Source of the DNA: JABDIP01 sp965227455
GTDB taxonomy: Bacteria; Pseudomonadota; Alphaproteobacteria; DSM-16000; Inquilinaceae
NCBI GenBank assembly: GCA_965227455.1
Contig: OZ245752.1
Coordinates: 2,914,001 to 2,978,000 of the forward strand
Reading direction: 5' to 3'
DNA length: 64,000 nucleotides
Under the pieces are notes generated by a model, which saw nothing but the letters and a program-made list of their open reading frames with translations, was not told the DNA's origin and ran no database searches. Position 1 is the stretch's first letter, and each line of letters starts with the position of its first letter. This document shows, in pieces, positions 9,064-18,982 of this stretch. Position numbers and translations under genes: made by a program.

Positions 9064-10350
9064 GTGTCCGTAACGAACAGATTCAAGACGACTTCCCTGG
9101 CCCTGACCGTTTCCACGGCCGCGCTTCTCGCCGCCACTTCGGCGAACGCGGCCGATCTCAGCCTCATGTTCAGCGCCGACGGCGACCAGGCCACGGTTCT
9201 GACCGATCTGGTCGAGCGTTACAATGCAATGACGCCCGACGTGACCATCGAGCTCAACCTGGTCGGCTACAACGTCATCCGCGAACAGCTCGAGGGCCAG
9301 CTCGAGGCCGGCACCGGGCCGGATATCGCCAAGATCACCAATCTCGGCGGCCTGCATCAGTACTACATCGATTTGACGCCCTATGTTGACGTCGACGCCT
9401 GGGAGGCGAACTACGGCGGCGTCCTGCCGTGGTACCGCGCCGGCAACCCGGGCGGCATCTATGCCTTCCACTCCGAATTGACGGTCACCGGCCCCTACGT
9501 CAACGTCACCATGTTCGACGATGCCGGCGTCGACATCCCCGAGACCGGCGCGACCTGGGAGGACTGGGCCGATGCGACGCGGGAGGTCATGGACGAGACC
9601 GGCAGCTATGCCGGCATGGTGATGGATCGTTCCGGTCACCGCATGGCCGGCCCCGCCATGTCGTACGGCGCCAAGTATTTCAACGACGACGGTAATCTGA
9701 TCGTCGACGAGGGCTACCGCACCTTCGCCCAGATGATGGTCGACTGGCACGAAGAAGGCCTGATGCCGCCGGATGTGTGGCCGGCCGTCTCCGGCTCGAA
9801 ATACGCCACCGGCAACGAGATGTTCTTCAACAGCGACGTGCCGTTCTACATGTCCGGCTCGTGGAACGTCGCCAATGTGCAGAGCAATGTCGGCGACAAG
9901 TTCGAGTGGCGCGTCGTGCCGGTGCCCTGCGGACCGGCCGGCTGCGGCATCATGCCCGGCGGCGCCGGATTCGCCGCGTTCAAGCACAGCGAGCATCCCA
10001 AGGAAGCCGCGGAGTTCGTCGCCTGGTTGGGCAGCGACGAGATCGCCCGCGAGTGGTACTCCCGGATCTACGCGATCCCGGCCCATGCGCAGATCCAGGC
10101 CGACGGGATCGACTACACGGCGTTCGGAGCTGGCCAGGAGGTGTCCGACGGGCTGAACGTCTTCGCCGCCGGCGCGGCGCGGGCCCTGGAGGAAACGCCC
10201 CAGGCCTTCCAACTGCAGGGCAACCAGTACGGCTTCGTGATCTACAACGCGACGGTCGAATACGTGGCGGCCGTCATGACCGGCGATCTCGACATGGACT
10301 CTGCCATCGAGCGGATCGCGGCCGATATCGCGGAGAAGACCGGCCAGTAA
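9064..10350 (+). CDS. ABC transporter sugar-binding protein (family 1)
   Basis: 428-residue extracellular solute-binding protein. A signal peptide ends near ATSANA-ADLS, so the mature protein begins at about residue 30. The body carries the family-1 pattern (LVERYNAMTPDVTIELNLVGYN, EAGTGPDIAKI, then FKHSEHPKEAAEFVAWLGSDE). It binds a sugar or sugar derivative in the periplasm for the two permeases downstream. The GTG start at 9064 is preceded by AGGGAGGAAC. First gene of the LacI-controlled operon; a strong stem-loop follows it. Confidence 0.92.
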   Translation: MSVTNRFKTTSLALTVSTAALLAATSANAADLSLMFSADGDQATVLTDLVERYNAMTPDVTIELNLVGYNVIREQLEGQLEAGTGPDIAKITNLGGLHQYYIDLTPYVDVDAWEANYGGVLPWYRAGNPGGIYAFHSELTVTGPYVNVTMFDDAGVDIPETGATWEDWADATREVMDETGSYAGMVMDRSGHRMAGPAMSYGAKYFNDDGNLIVDEGYRTFAQMMVDWHEEGLMPPDVWPAVSGSKYATGNEMFFNSDVPFYMSGSWNVANVQSNVGDKFEWRVVPVPCGPAGCGIMPGGAGFAAFKHSEHPKEAAEFVAWLGSDEIAREWYSRIYAIPAHAQIQADGIDYTAFGAGQEVSDGLNVFAAGAARALEETPQAFQLQGNQYGFVIYNATVEYVAAVMTGDLDMDSAIERIAADIAEKTGQ

Positions 10351-10374
10351 CCCGCCGGCTCCCGATTGACCAAC

Positions 10375-10407
10375 CTGTCCGGAGGCTGCCTTGCGGTCTC
10401 CGGACAG
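10375..10407 (+). other. Intercistronic stem-loop after the binding-protein gene
   Basis: Perfect 10-base arms CTGTCCGGAG (10375-10384) and CTCCGGACAG (10398-10407) around a 13-base loop. No U-run follows, so this is unlikely to be a full terminator. A hairpin placed between a binding-protein gene and its permeases commonly protects the upstream mRNA from 3' decay and so raises binding-protein levels; that role is inferred here. Confidence 0.6.
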
Positions 10408-10477
10408 CCTCTATCCTCTTGAGAGCCGGTGCGGGAAGGTCGCGACAACGCACCCATCGGCCTTACGGCGATAATCC

Positions 10478-11911
10478 ATGAGCCTGGCTGGCATCCTCAT
10501 GTGGGCGATCGTGGTGTGCTGGGTGGCCGGCGGCACGATCTGGCTGCTGAGCCATCGCAGCTATCGCCTCTACCAGATCCCGCGCTTCGCGATGGACCTG
10601 CTCGGCTTTCCGGTCGAACTGGCGCAGAGCATCTGGGGGCGGGGTGGCGTGCCCTACGCCCTGCTGCTTCCGAACATGCTGATCTTCGGGCTGTTCACCT
10701 TCGCCCCGATGATCCTCAATTTCTACGTTTCTCTGACCGGCGGCAGCTCGATCTCCCTCCTCGACCGCCCCTATATCGGCTCGCAGAACTACGACGCGAT
10801 CTTCGATTGCGAGTCGGTCCTGGCACCCAACACCTGCTCGAACGCCGGTCTGAATTTCTGGACCAGCATGTTCAACACGCTGTTCTTCGTGGCGGTCCAG
10901 GTGCCGGTGCTCTGCCTGGTCTCGCTGCTGACCGCGCTGGTGGTGAACAAATCCCTCGCCGGCCGGGGCTTCTGGCGCGCCATGTTCTTCTACCCGGTCA
11001 TGTTGTCGCCGGTGGTCATCGCCAATATCTGGCAGTGGGTGCTGCATCGCAAAGGCGTGCTCAACGAGGCGCTGCGCGGCTCGGCCGACGGCATCTCCGC
11101 GCTTGCGGGCAAGACCGGTTTCGACATCGTGGTCACCGTCATCCTCGCCATCCTGCTGATGGTGTTCAGCGAGCGCACCCTGCGCTCGGCCAAGGAGCCG
11201 TCCATGGCCTGGGCCGCGCTGTTCGCCATCGCCTTCGTGGCGGTGTTCTCCTGGTCCGATCCGATAACCCTGATCGCCGAGGATCCCGGGTCCGCCAGCC
11301 TGGTCATCGCCCTGATCGCGGCCGCCGGCCTGATCTGGCTGGTCGGCCGCGCCGATCCGCGGACCCGATATGCGGTGTTCGGCCTCAGCATCCTGTCCAT
11401 CGCCCTGCTGCTGACCATCCAGTTCGATGCGGCCTTCGATTTCGGCCGGGTGCGCCCGATCAACTGGCTGGTGACCCCAGGCACCGGCTGGCCGTTCTTC
11501 TGGCTGGTCTTCGTCTTCTCCTGGGCGCATATGGGCTTCTACATGCTCATCCTGCTGGCCGGGCTGCAGGCCATTCCCAGCGACCTCTACGAGGCGGCCA
11601 AGATGGATGCGGCGCGCCCCATCCGGGTGTTCTTCCGCATCACCCTGCCGCTGCTGATGCCGACCTTCACCGTGGTCGTCGTGCTGTCGCTGATCCGCAG
11701 CTTCCAGGTTTTCGACGAGGTCTATCTGCTGACCGGCGGCGGGCCGGGGCGTGAGACCTTCATGATCGTGCAGAACATCTATGAGCAGGCCTTCACCGGC
11801 GACCATCCGGATTATGGCGAGGCGGCGGCCGGTTCGGTGCTGATGGCGGTGGTCATCGCCGTCTTCACCTTCTTTCAGCTCTACATCACCCGCCGGCAGT
11901 CGGAGCTCTAG
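10478..11911 (+). CDS. ABC transporter permease, unusually long
   Basis: 477-residue inner-membrane permease of the MalF/UgpA type, against about 300 residues for most. An extra N-terminal membrane helix is seen (about residues 5-25). The normal core follows (YALLLPNMLIFGLFTFAPM, then FNTLFFVAVQVPVL and FWRAMFFYPVMLSPVVIANIWQWVL). An inserted block of about four hydrophobic helices (about residues 222-325) then comes before the last core segments. The ATPase-contact EAA loop is EAAKMDAARPIRVFFRITLPLL. The insertion is in frame and continuous, so it is not a sequencing break. It is followed after 2 bases by the partner permease. Confidence 0.9.
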   Translation: MSLAGILMWAIVVCWVAGGTIWLLSHRSYRLYQIPRFAMDLLGFPVELAQSIWGRGGVPYALLLPNMLIFGLFTFAPMILNFYVSLTGGSSISLLDRPYIGSQNYDAIFDCESVLAPNTCSNAGLNFWTSMFNTLFFVAVQVPVLCLVSLLTALVVNKSLAGRGFWRAMFFYPVMLSPVVIANIWQWVLHRKGVLNEALRGSADGISALAGKTGFDIVVTVILAILLMVFSERTLRSAKEPSMAWAALFAIAFVAVFSWSDPITLIAEDPGSASLVIALIAAAGLIWLVGRADPRTRYAVFGLSILSIALLLTIQFDAAFDFGRVRPINWLVTPGTGWPFFWLVFVFSWAHMGFYMLILLAGLQAIPSDLYEAAKMDAARPIRVFFRITLPLLMPTFTVVVVLSLIRSFQVFDEVYLLTGGGPGRETFMIVQNIYEQAFTGDHPDYGEAAAGSVLMAVVIAVFTFFQLYITRRQSEL

Positions 11912-11913
11912 CG

Positions 11914-12992
11914 ATGATGCGGCTGGCCAGATTCCTCACCCGCACCCGCGGCAGCTTCGACAAGAGCAAGCGCATCGGCGCCGCAGACGTCCTGGCCTAC
12001 GCCTATCTCATCCTTGGCGTGGCCATCGTGCTGGTCCCGGTTTCCTGGACGCTGGTCAGTTCCCTGAAGCCGGAAGAGGCGATCGAGACCTTCGATACCC
12101 GCATCGCCCCCTATGACCAGATCACCCAAGTGATCGAAGGGGTCGGCGAAAAGGGCCTCTATATCTGGGCCGACGAAGCCGGCGAAGAGCAGGTGGTCTT
12201 CAAGGCCGGCCCGACCCGCCGGGTGACGGACGTCGCCACCGTGGACGCGCCGGATGTGATCCTGCAGGCGGCACGGTCGGATCTGCGGCCCCATGAGGAG
12301 ATCCGGGTTGCGACGGAGAACTATCTGGACCCGATCCTCAAGCGCAACGGCCAGACCCAGTTCAACTTCTTCACCTATTTGTTCAACACGATCTTCGTCA
12401 CCGTCGCGGCAACCGTGATCACCCTGCTGATCAACTCCATGGCGGCCTTTGCGCTGTCCAAGTACCGCTTCACCGGCCGCCTCACCTTCACGGTGCTGAT
12501 CGTGGCGACATTGCTGATCCCCTCGACGATCATCCTGGTATCGCTGTTCTTCGTGGTCTGGTCGTTCGGGATCTTCGGCTCGCTGTGGGGCGTCATCATC
12601 CCGGCGGCGGCGACCCCGACCGGGGTGTTCCTGCTCCGGCAATACATGCTCACCATCCCCGACGAACTGCTGGAGGCGGCACGGATGGACGCGGCGTCGG
12701 AGTGGCGGATCTACTGGCGGATCGTGCTGCCGCTGTCGCTGCCGGCGCTGTCGGTGCTGGCCATCCTGTCGGTCATCTGGCGCTGGAACGATTTCCTCTG
12801 GCCGCTGATCGTGCTGATCTCCGACCCGTCGCAGCACACGCTGCAGATCGGCCTGACCGCCTTTGCCGGCGAGTTCGACACCGACCTGCATTACATCCTG
12901 GCCATGACCGTGGCGTCCCTGATCCCGGTCACCCTGGTCTTCGTCTACCTGCAGCGCTTCATCACCACCGGCATCGCCACCACGGGGCTGAA

Positions 12993-12996
<4 letters not shown>
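11914..12996 (+). CDS. ABC transporter permease with large periplasmic loop
   Basis: 360-residue permease of the MalG/UgpE type. After the first helix (AYLILGVAIVLVPVSWTLVSSL) there is an extra hydrophilic stretch of about 90 residues containing FDTRIAPYDQITQVIEGV and EEQVVFKAGPTRRV. The usual core then begins at FNTIFVTVAATVITLLINS, with EAA loop EAARMDAASEWRIYWRIVLPLS. The extra loop faces the periplasm by topology and may dock the binding protein. The stop overlaps the next start (ATGA). Confidence 0.9.
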
Positions 12997-14077
<1,081 letters not shown>

Positions 14078-14081
<4 letters not shown>

Positions 14082-15148
14082 GCCGGTCCGGCCCCACGCG
14101 CGTCGCGCTGATCGGCGTTGGCATGGTCAGCGCAACCTACGCCGATGCCCTGGCCTCGTTGCAGGACCGCATCGTGCTGACCGGAGCCTTGGGACGGCGC
14201 CAGCGCAGTGCGGCCAAATTCCTGGCCAAGCATCGCCAGTCGGTCGGGTCGCAAGCCCGCCCCTATGGCTCGGTCCGGGAGATCGCCGACGATCCTGAAG
14301 TTGATTTCGTCCTGCTGACGACGCCTCCCGACGCCAGGCTGGAGATCGTTGAAACGCTTGCTGCCGCTGGCAAACATATCCTCATGGAGAAGCCGGTCGA
14401 GCGCACACTGGAAGCAGCCACCGAGATCTGTGCGATCTGCGATGCCCATGGCGTGACGCTGGGGATCATGCTGCAGCATCGCATCCGGCCATCGGCCACG
14501 AAGCTCGCGGAACTCGTCGCGGACGGCGCGTTCGGCGCGCTGCGGATGGCGGAGATCAGCGTGCCTTGGTGGCGCAACCAATCCTATTACGACGAGCCAG
14601 GGCGCGGCTCCTACGCCCGCGACGGCGGCGGCGTGCTGATCAGCCAGGCGATCCATACCCTCGACCTGGCGCTGCAATTCACAGGCCCGGTGGAAACGGT
14701 TGCTGCCATGACCGCAACCACCGGGTTCCATCGCATGGAGTCCGAGGATTTCGTGGTTGCCGGCCTCCGCTTCGCCGATGGCGTCCCGGGTTCGCTGCTG
14801 GCCTCGACCGCCAGCTATCCGGGCCGGACCGAGGAGGTCATCCTGCACTACGACAAGGGATCGGTGCGGCTGCAATCCAACCTCCTGGAGATCGACTGGC
14901 AGGACGGACGGCACGAGAGCGTCGGCAAGGCCGCAGCGTCCGGGTCAGGGGCCGATCCCATGGCGTTCACCTCGGACTGGCACCGGATGATGATCGAGGA
15001 TTTCGACGACGCCCTTCGCGAGGGGCGGGAACCGAAAGCCCCCGGTCGGTCCGTCCTGCCCGTGCACGCGCTGATCGAGGCGATTGAGGCTTCCGGGCGC
15101 TCGGGACGGCAGGAAGACGTGCGCGACACCCAAGGAGAGGAACGCTAG
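14078..15148 (+). CDS. Gfo/Idh/MocA family oxidoreductase
   Basis: 356-residue NAD(P)-dependent oxidoreductase. The Rossmann start is ALIGVGMVSATYADAL, the catalytic motif MEKPVERT carries the family Lys, and GVLISQAIHTLDLALQFTG gives the conserved His region. The GTG start overlaps the ATPase stop, so it belongs to the importer operon and likely acts on the imported sugar. It differs from the two that follow in the segment around the His, suggesting three distinct steps or substrates. Confidence 0.9.
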
Positions 15149-16170
15149 TGGCGGACGGATTGAAACTCGGCGTGCTCGGGATCGATCACGGGCACATCTT
15201 CGGCATGCTGGGCAGCATGCTGCGGAACGGCTGCATTTGCGAGCAATGGTGGACGCGCGGCGACGCGGTCACCGAGAGCAAGTTCCGCGACGTCTTTGAA
15301 AGCCTGGAAAAGGTGGACGACCGGCGCCGCATCCTCGACGACCCCGCCATCGACATGGTTTTGATCTCGGCCATCCCCTCAGACCGGGCGGAGCTCGCCA
15401 TCGAGGCCATGGAGGCCGGCAAGGATGTCATGGTCGACAAGCCGGGCTGCACGACGCTCGAGCAGCTAGACGCCCTGAAGGCAGTACAGGCCCGCACCGG
15501 GCGGATCTGGACGGTCAACTTCTCCGAACGCTTCGAAGTGCGGTCGGTCGCCAGGGCCGAGGCGCTGGTTCGCGAGGGCGCCATCGGCCGGGTCGTGCAG
15601 ACCGTCAACCTGGCCCCGCACAAGCAGAACCTGCGGACCCGACCGCCCTGGTATTTCGAGCGGGAGCGCTATGGCGGCATTCTCTGCGACATCGGCTCCC
15701 ACCAGATCGACCAGTTCCTGCATTTCACCGGATCGACCGAGGTGTCGATCGCCCACGCCCTTGTGGAGAACACCACGCGGCCGGAATATCCCGGCTTCCA
15801 GGATTATGGCGAGATCACCCTGATCGGCGATCGCGGTCACGGCTACGTGCGGCTCGACTGGTTCACACCTGACGGCCTGCCGACCTGGGGCGACGGCCGG
15901 TTGTTCATCCTGGGGACCGAGGGGACCATCGAGCTGCGCAAATACACCGATATCGGCCAACCGCACCGCAAGGAGAACCTCTACCTGTTCAATGGCACCC
16001 GCAATGAGCACATCGACTGCAACGATGTAGAGCTCAGCTATTTTCCGCAGTTGATCGAGGACGTCCGGGCACGGACGGAAACGGCGGTCCCGCAAGCGCA
16101 CACCTTCCGGACCATGGAGATCGCCATCAAGGCCCAGATGCTGGCCGAGGGAACCAGAACCGATGGCTGA
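15148..16170 (+). CDS. Gfo/Idh/MocA family oxidoreductase
   Basis: 340-residue oxidoreductase. It begins GLKLGVLGIDHGHIFGMLGSML, an atypical Rossmann entry with DHGH in place of the usual glycine-rich loop. The catalytic motif is VDKPGCTT (DKP rather than EKP), and GILCDIGSHQIDQFLHFTG carries the His. The GTG start shares one base with the previous stop and has AAGGAGAGG upstream. The unusual loop resembles members that act on larger glycosides. Substrate unknown. Confidence 0.88.
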   Translation: MADGLKLGVLGIDHGHIFGMLGSMLRNGCICEQWWTRGDAVTESKFRDVFESLEKVDDRRRILDDPAIDMVLISAIPSDRAELAIEAMEAGKDVMVDKPGCTTLEQLDALKAVQARTGRIWTVNFSERFEVRSVARAEALVREGAIGRVVQTVNLAPHKQNLRTRPPWYFERERYGGILCDIGSHQIDQFLHFTGSTEVSIAHALVENTTRPEYPGFQDYGEITLIGDRGHGYVRLDWFTPDGLPTWGDGRLFILGTEGTIELRKYTDIGQPHRKENLYLFNGTRNEHIDCNDVELSYFPQLIEDVRARTETAVPQAHTFRTMEIAIKAQMLAEGTRTDG

Positions 16171-17227
16171 ACCGCGCAGGGTCGCCATTGTCGGCGCCGG
16201 GATCGGGGCGGCGCATTACAAGGGCTACACGGCCCTGCCGGACCGATTCCGGGTGGCTGCATTCTGCGATCTCGATGCCGACCGCGCCCGATCGGCGATC
16301 GGTGAGGACCGGGACGTCGCGGTGACGGAGAGTTTCGACGCGGTCCTGTCCGATTCCGACATCGAGCTCATCGATATCTGCCTGCCGCCCCACCTTCATC
16401 TCGACGCCGTCCTGCGCGCGCTCGACGCGGGCAAGAATGTGGTCTGCGAAAAGCCGCTGGTCTCCAGTCTGCGCGACGTGGACCTGATCGCCGAGAAATC
16501 CGACGCCACGGGCCGGACCGTGTTTCCCGTCTTCCAGTACCGTTACGGCCCGGGTGCGGCAAAGCTGCGCGCGCTGAGGGATGCCGGCCTAACCGGCAAG
16601 CCCTATGTCGCGACGTTGGAGACCCATTGGAACCGCCCGGCGACCTATTACGACATTCCCTGGCGCGGGACCTGGGCCGGCGAGCTGGGTGGTGCGGTGC
16701 TCGGCCACGCGATCCATATCCACGACTGGCTGAGCTTCGCGCTGGGCCCAGTGGCATCGGTCTATGCCGAGACCGCAACGCGGGTGAACGATATCGAGGT
16801 CGAGGATTGCGCGGCGCTGTCGATCCGCATGGAGAGCGGCGCCCTGGTCACCAGCTCGATCACCCTGGGCGCGGCCGACGAGATCAGCCGATTGCGGCTC
16901 TGCTTCGAGGGGCTGACAGCGGAAAGCGGGCTGGCACCCTATCTGCCGGCTACGGATTCCTGGCGCTTCGTGGCGCGCCCGCCATTCGAGCAGTCGGCCA
17001 TCGATGCGGTGCTGGCCACGATCCCGGATTGCCCCACCGGATATGCCGGGCTGTTCGAGGCGGTAGCCGACGCGCTGGACGGCGATGCGGGACGGGAGGT
17101 GACCTTGCTGGACGGGCGACGGTCGCTGGAATTCGTCACCGCCGTCTATGCCTCGGCCCGGGGCCGGGCGCCGGTCGACCTTCCTCTGGGCGGAGACCAT
17201 ACGCTCTATGGCGGCTGGCTCCCCTAG
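16163..17227 (+). CDS. Gfo/Idh/MocA family oxidoreductase
   Basis: 354-residue oxidoreductase with Rossmann motif AIVGAGIGAAHYKGY, catalytic CEKPLVSS and His region GAVLGHAIHIHDWLSFALG. It overlaps the preceding gene by 8 bases and is the last member of the seven-gene importer operon. The three consecutive family members suggest successive or reversible oxidation of one sugar, as in 3-keto-glycoside chemistry, but no partner lyase is encoded here. Confidence 0.9.
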   Translation: MAEPRRVAIVGAGIGAAHYKGYTALPDRFRVAAFCDLDADRARSAIGEDRDVAVTESFDAVLSDSDIELIDICLPPHLHLDAVLRALDAGKNVVCEKPLVSSLRDVDLIAEKSDATGRTVFPVFQYRYGPGAAKLRALRDAGLTGKPYVATLETHWNRPATYYDIPWRGTWAGELGGAVLGHAIHIHDWLSFALGPVASVYAETATRVNDIEVEDCAALSIRMESGALVTSSITLGAADEISRLRLCFEGLTAESGLAPYLPATDSWRFVARPPFEQSAIDAVLATIPDCPTGYAGLFEAVADALDGDAGREVTLLDGRRSLEFVTAVYASARGRAPVDLPLGGDHTLYGGWLP

Positions 17228-17257
17228 CCCGCCGCCCTGCGGCCTCGAGAGCCCATG

Positions 17258-17289
17258 AAAAAGGCCGCCCCGACATCGCCGGGGCGGCC
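17258..17289 (-). terminator. Rho-independent terminator of the cold shock gene
   Basis: On the minus strand a 10-base perfect GC stem (arms 17263-17272 and 17280-17289, 7-base loop) is followed directly by five U residues (17258-17262). It lies 20 bases past the cold shock stop. The same stem may also slow rightward transcription from the oxidoreductase operon, although no U-run exists on that side. Confidence 0.85.
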
Positions 17290-17309
17290 CGAATTCTTTG
17301 CGCTTTGCC

Positions 17310-17519
17310 TCAGTCTTCGGTGACGAGGTTCTCCGCGGCAGATTTGCCGTTGCGCCCGGGGACGAGGTCATAGTTGACCTTCTGGCCTTCACGCAGGCCG
17401 CTCAGGCCGGCGCGCTCAACAGCCGAGATGTGGACGAAGGCATCCTTGGAACCGTCATCCGGCTGAATGAAACCATAACCCTTCACCGGGTCGAACCACT
17501 TCACAGTACCAGTAGCCAT
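17310..17519 (-). CDS. cspA: Cold shock protein (CspA family)
   Basis: 69-residue single cold shock domain protein. The RNA-binding motifs are KGYGFI (RNP1) and AFVHIS (RNP2), within the start MATGTVKWFDPVKGYGFI. It binds single-stranded RNA or DNA in the cytoplasm and melts RNA structure. I choose ATG 17519 with AAAGGGG upstream; the frame could extend 5 codons, but that would swallow the ribosome-binding site. It has its own promoter, a long leader and a terminator. Confidence 0.95.
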   Translation of the reverse strand: MATGTVKWFDPVKGYGFIQPDDGSKDAFVHISAVERAGLSGLREGQKVNYDLVPGRNGKSAAENLVTED

Positions 17520-17656
17520 TGCTACCCCTTTCACAGATTAATGGTGCCAAACCGATGCACGTGCGCCGGTCCGGCGAGCAGACGTCTACAGGCTTCGGGG
17601 GCAACCAGGCTGGCCGCGAACGACCGGTCGAACAGCACGCCACCATGTGCAAACGC
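17520..17656 (-). promoter_or_regulatory. Long 5' leader of the cold shock gene
   Basis: From the inferred transcription start near 17656 to the ATG is about 137 bases with no reading frame of its own. Cold shock mRNAs of this family commonly have leaders of this length that refold with temperature; whether this one does is inference. Confidence 0.45.
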
Positions 17657-17662
17657 GTGCGC

Positions 17663-17692
17663 CTGATATGGGACAGCACGGGTCGGTGTCAA
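17663..17692 (-). promoter_or_regulatory. Sigma-70 promoter of the cold shock gene
   Basis: On the minus strand a perfect -35 TTGACA (17687-17692) is followed by an 18-base spacer and a -10 TATCAG (17663-17668, 4 of 6 consensus bases). Confidence 0.6.
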
Positions 17693-18259
17693 GCGCCCAA
17701 TGCGAACTGATTGGCCGGCGCGGCCAAAATTCGGGCTGTGAGCCGCTATACGGATGGTCATATGGACCGATCGGATTCACCAACCGAATTTCTCAACCAA
17801 TTCGGCTTTCCATTTCCCCCACTGGTTTGAGATTTTTCCAACGGCCGTCGGAAATCTCGATCCGTTAGCCTTGCTCGCTGTGGAGGTTTCGCGACGCTGA
17901 AGAAACGAACTCGCTATTCGCCCGAGAGTCCGGATGGCGCGGCAATGCCGAGCCGGATGAACATCTGAGCCTGCCGTTCGGCGGCCCCGTATCAGGATTG
18001 TCTGCAAGGTTTTCAGCGAGGGTTAGCCCTAGGCTGGCATGCGCCGCTCTATGCCGGAATTAAGACGTCGTTAATTAGAAAGACATAAAGTACATTGAAA
18101 TAGAAAAAAGTATATTGGTCGCACTCAAAAGGTGTATATGGACTAGCTTCAAGCATTTGCTGGGCGGTGTTCATGTCGCACTTATTAGCATCATAAGGAC
18201 CAGAAGATTGGTTCATTAACTAAGTATTTGAATCAACCCGGCGCCTGGAGCGGAGTACT
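17693..18259. other. Intergenic region with hairpins and an AT-rich promoter segment
   Basis: No credible gene was found. Two small inverted repeats are present: CCGAATT/AATTCGG (17784-17790 and 17799-17805), and GAGATTTTTCC paired with GGAAATCTC (17829-17858). From about 18050 to 18240 the base composition becomes strongly AT-rich, unlike the rest of the window; this probably holds the promoter of the signalling operon that starts at 18260. No -35/-10 pair is convincing. Confidence 0.5.
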
Positions 18260-18922
18260 ATGCGACCATTTCGAAAAGCTGATACAAAAACATCCAGATT
18301 TCGCGACCGCGCCATTCTGCGTAGGTACTTCGGCATTACCTGCATCACCATAGCGGTCGGCCAATTGCTGTGGCTGGACATGGAACCCGCCCAAGCGGTC
18401 GATCACACCGAAGCGGTGCGGCATGTCACAGATACCCGCATCCGGCCTTGGATAGATTCCTCGATCATACTGGACTCCATCCGACGACAGAACGACGACC
18501 ACCGTTCTCTGACTGCGGACGAAATAGAGCGACTCGATACCCAGTGGCGACAGGAGACCCTCTCTTCTGATCGGCCGCTCATACGGGCCGTGCTGGCAAA
18601 GGAGCTATCGCAGTTCCTGAGGGACAAACAGACCGAGCAGCGGGGCCTCTTCACGGAAATATTCGTCGTCGACGCCAGAGGATTGAATGTCGGTCAAAGC
18701 GACGTGACCTCGGATTATTGGCAGGGCGACGAGGAGAAATGGCAGCTCACGTTCCTTGTTGGCCCGGACGCGGTCTTCATCGATGGCGTCGAACAGGACG
18801 AGTCGACCCAGCAGTTCCAGTCGCAGGTCAGCCTATCGATCACCGACCCGCGAACAGGCGAAGTCATGGGCAGCATCACGGTCGGTGTGGATGTCGATCG
18901 CGCCGTCGATCTCCTGCCATGA
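18260..18922 (+). CDS. Secreted or membrane-anchored sensor-like protein, PDC-type
   Basis: 220-residue protein that I recognise only by features. A basic N terminus and hydrophobic segment (about 23-39) end with PAQA, a possible signal-peptidase site. The rest is hydrophilic and resembles a periplasmic PDC/Cache-like sensor, with LFTEIFVVDARGLNVGQSDVTSDYWQGDEEKWQ and a closing strand GEVMGSITVGVDVDRAVDLLP. No kinase, HAMP or other output domain is present. GGAG lies upstream of the ATG. It is first in an operon with a histidine kinase 60 bases downstream, so it may present a signal to that kinase. The domain assignment is by pattern and not certain. Confidence 0.65.
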   Translation: MRPFRKADTKTSRFRDRAILRRYFGITCITIAVGQLLWLDMEPAQAVDHTEAVRHVTDTRIRPWIDSSIILDSIRRQNDDHRSLTADEIERLDTQWRQETLSSDRPLIRAVLAKELSQFLRDKQTEQRGLFTEIFVVDARGLNVGQSDVTSDYWQGDEEKWQLTFLVGPDAVFIDGVEQDESTQQFQSQVSLSITDPRTGEVMGSITVGVDVDRAVDLLP

Positions 18923-18982
18923 TCTGCCCATAGGGCCGTCATGCCAAGAATCGCACCGCGCTCCGGCGGCTAGGAGTACTCC

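Noticed and set aside
17531..18007. Several small frames between the cold shock gene and the sensor gene
   Set aside because: They overlap on both strands, lack ribosome-binding sites and lie over the cold shock promoter and leader.
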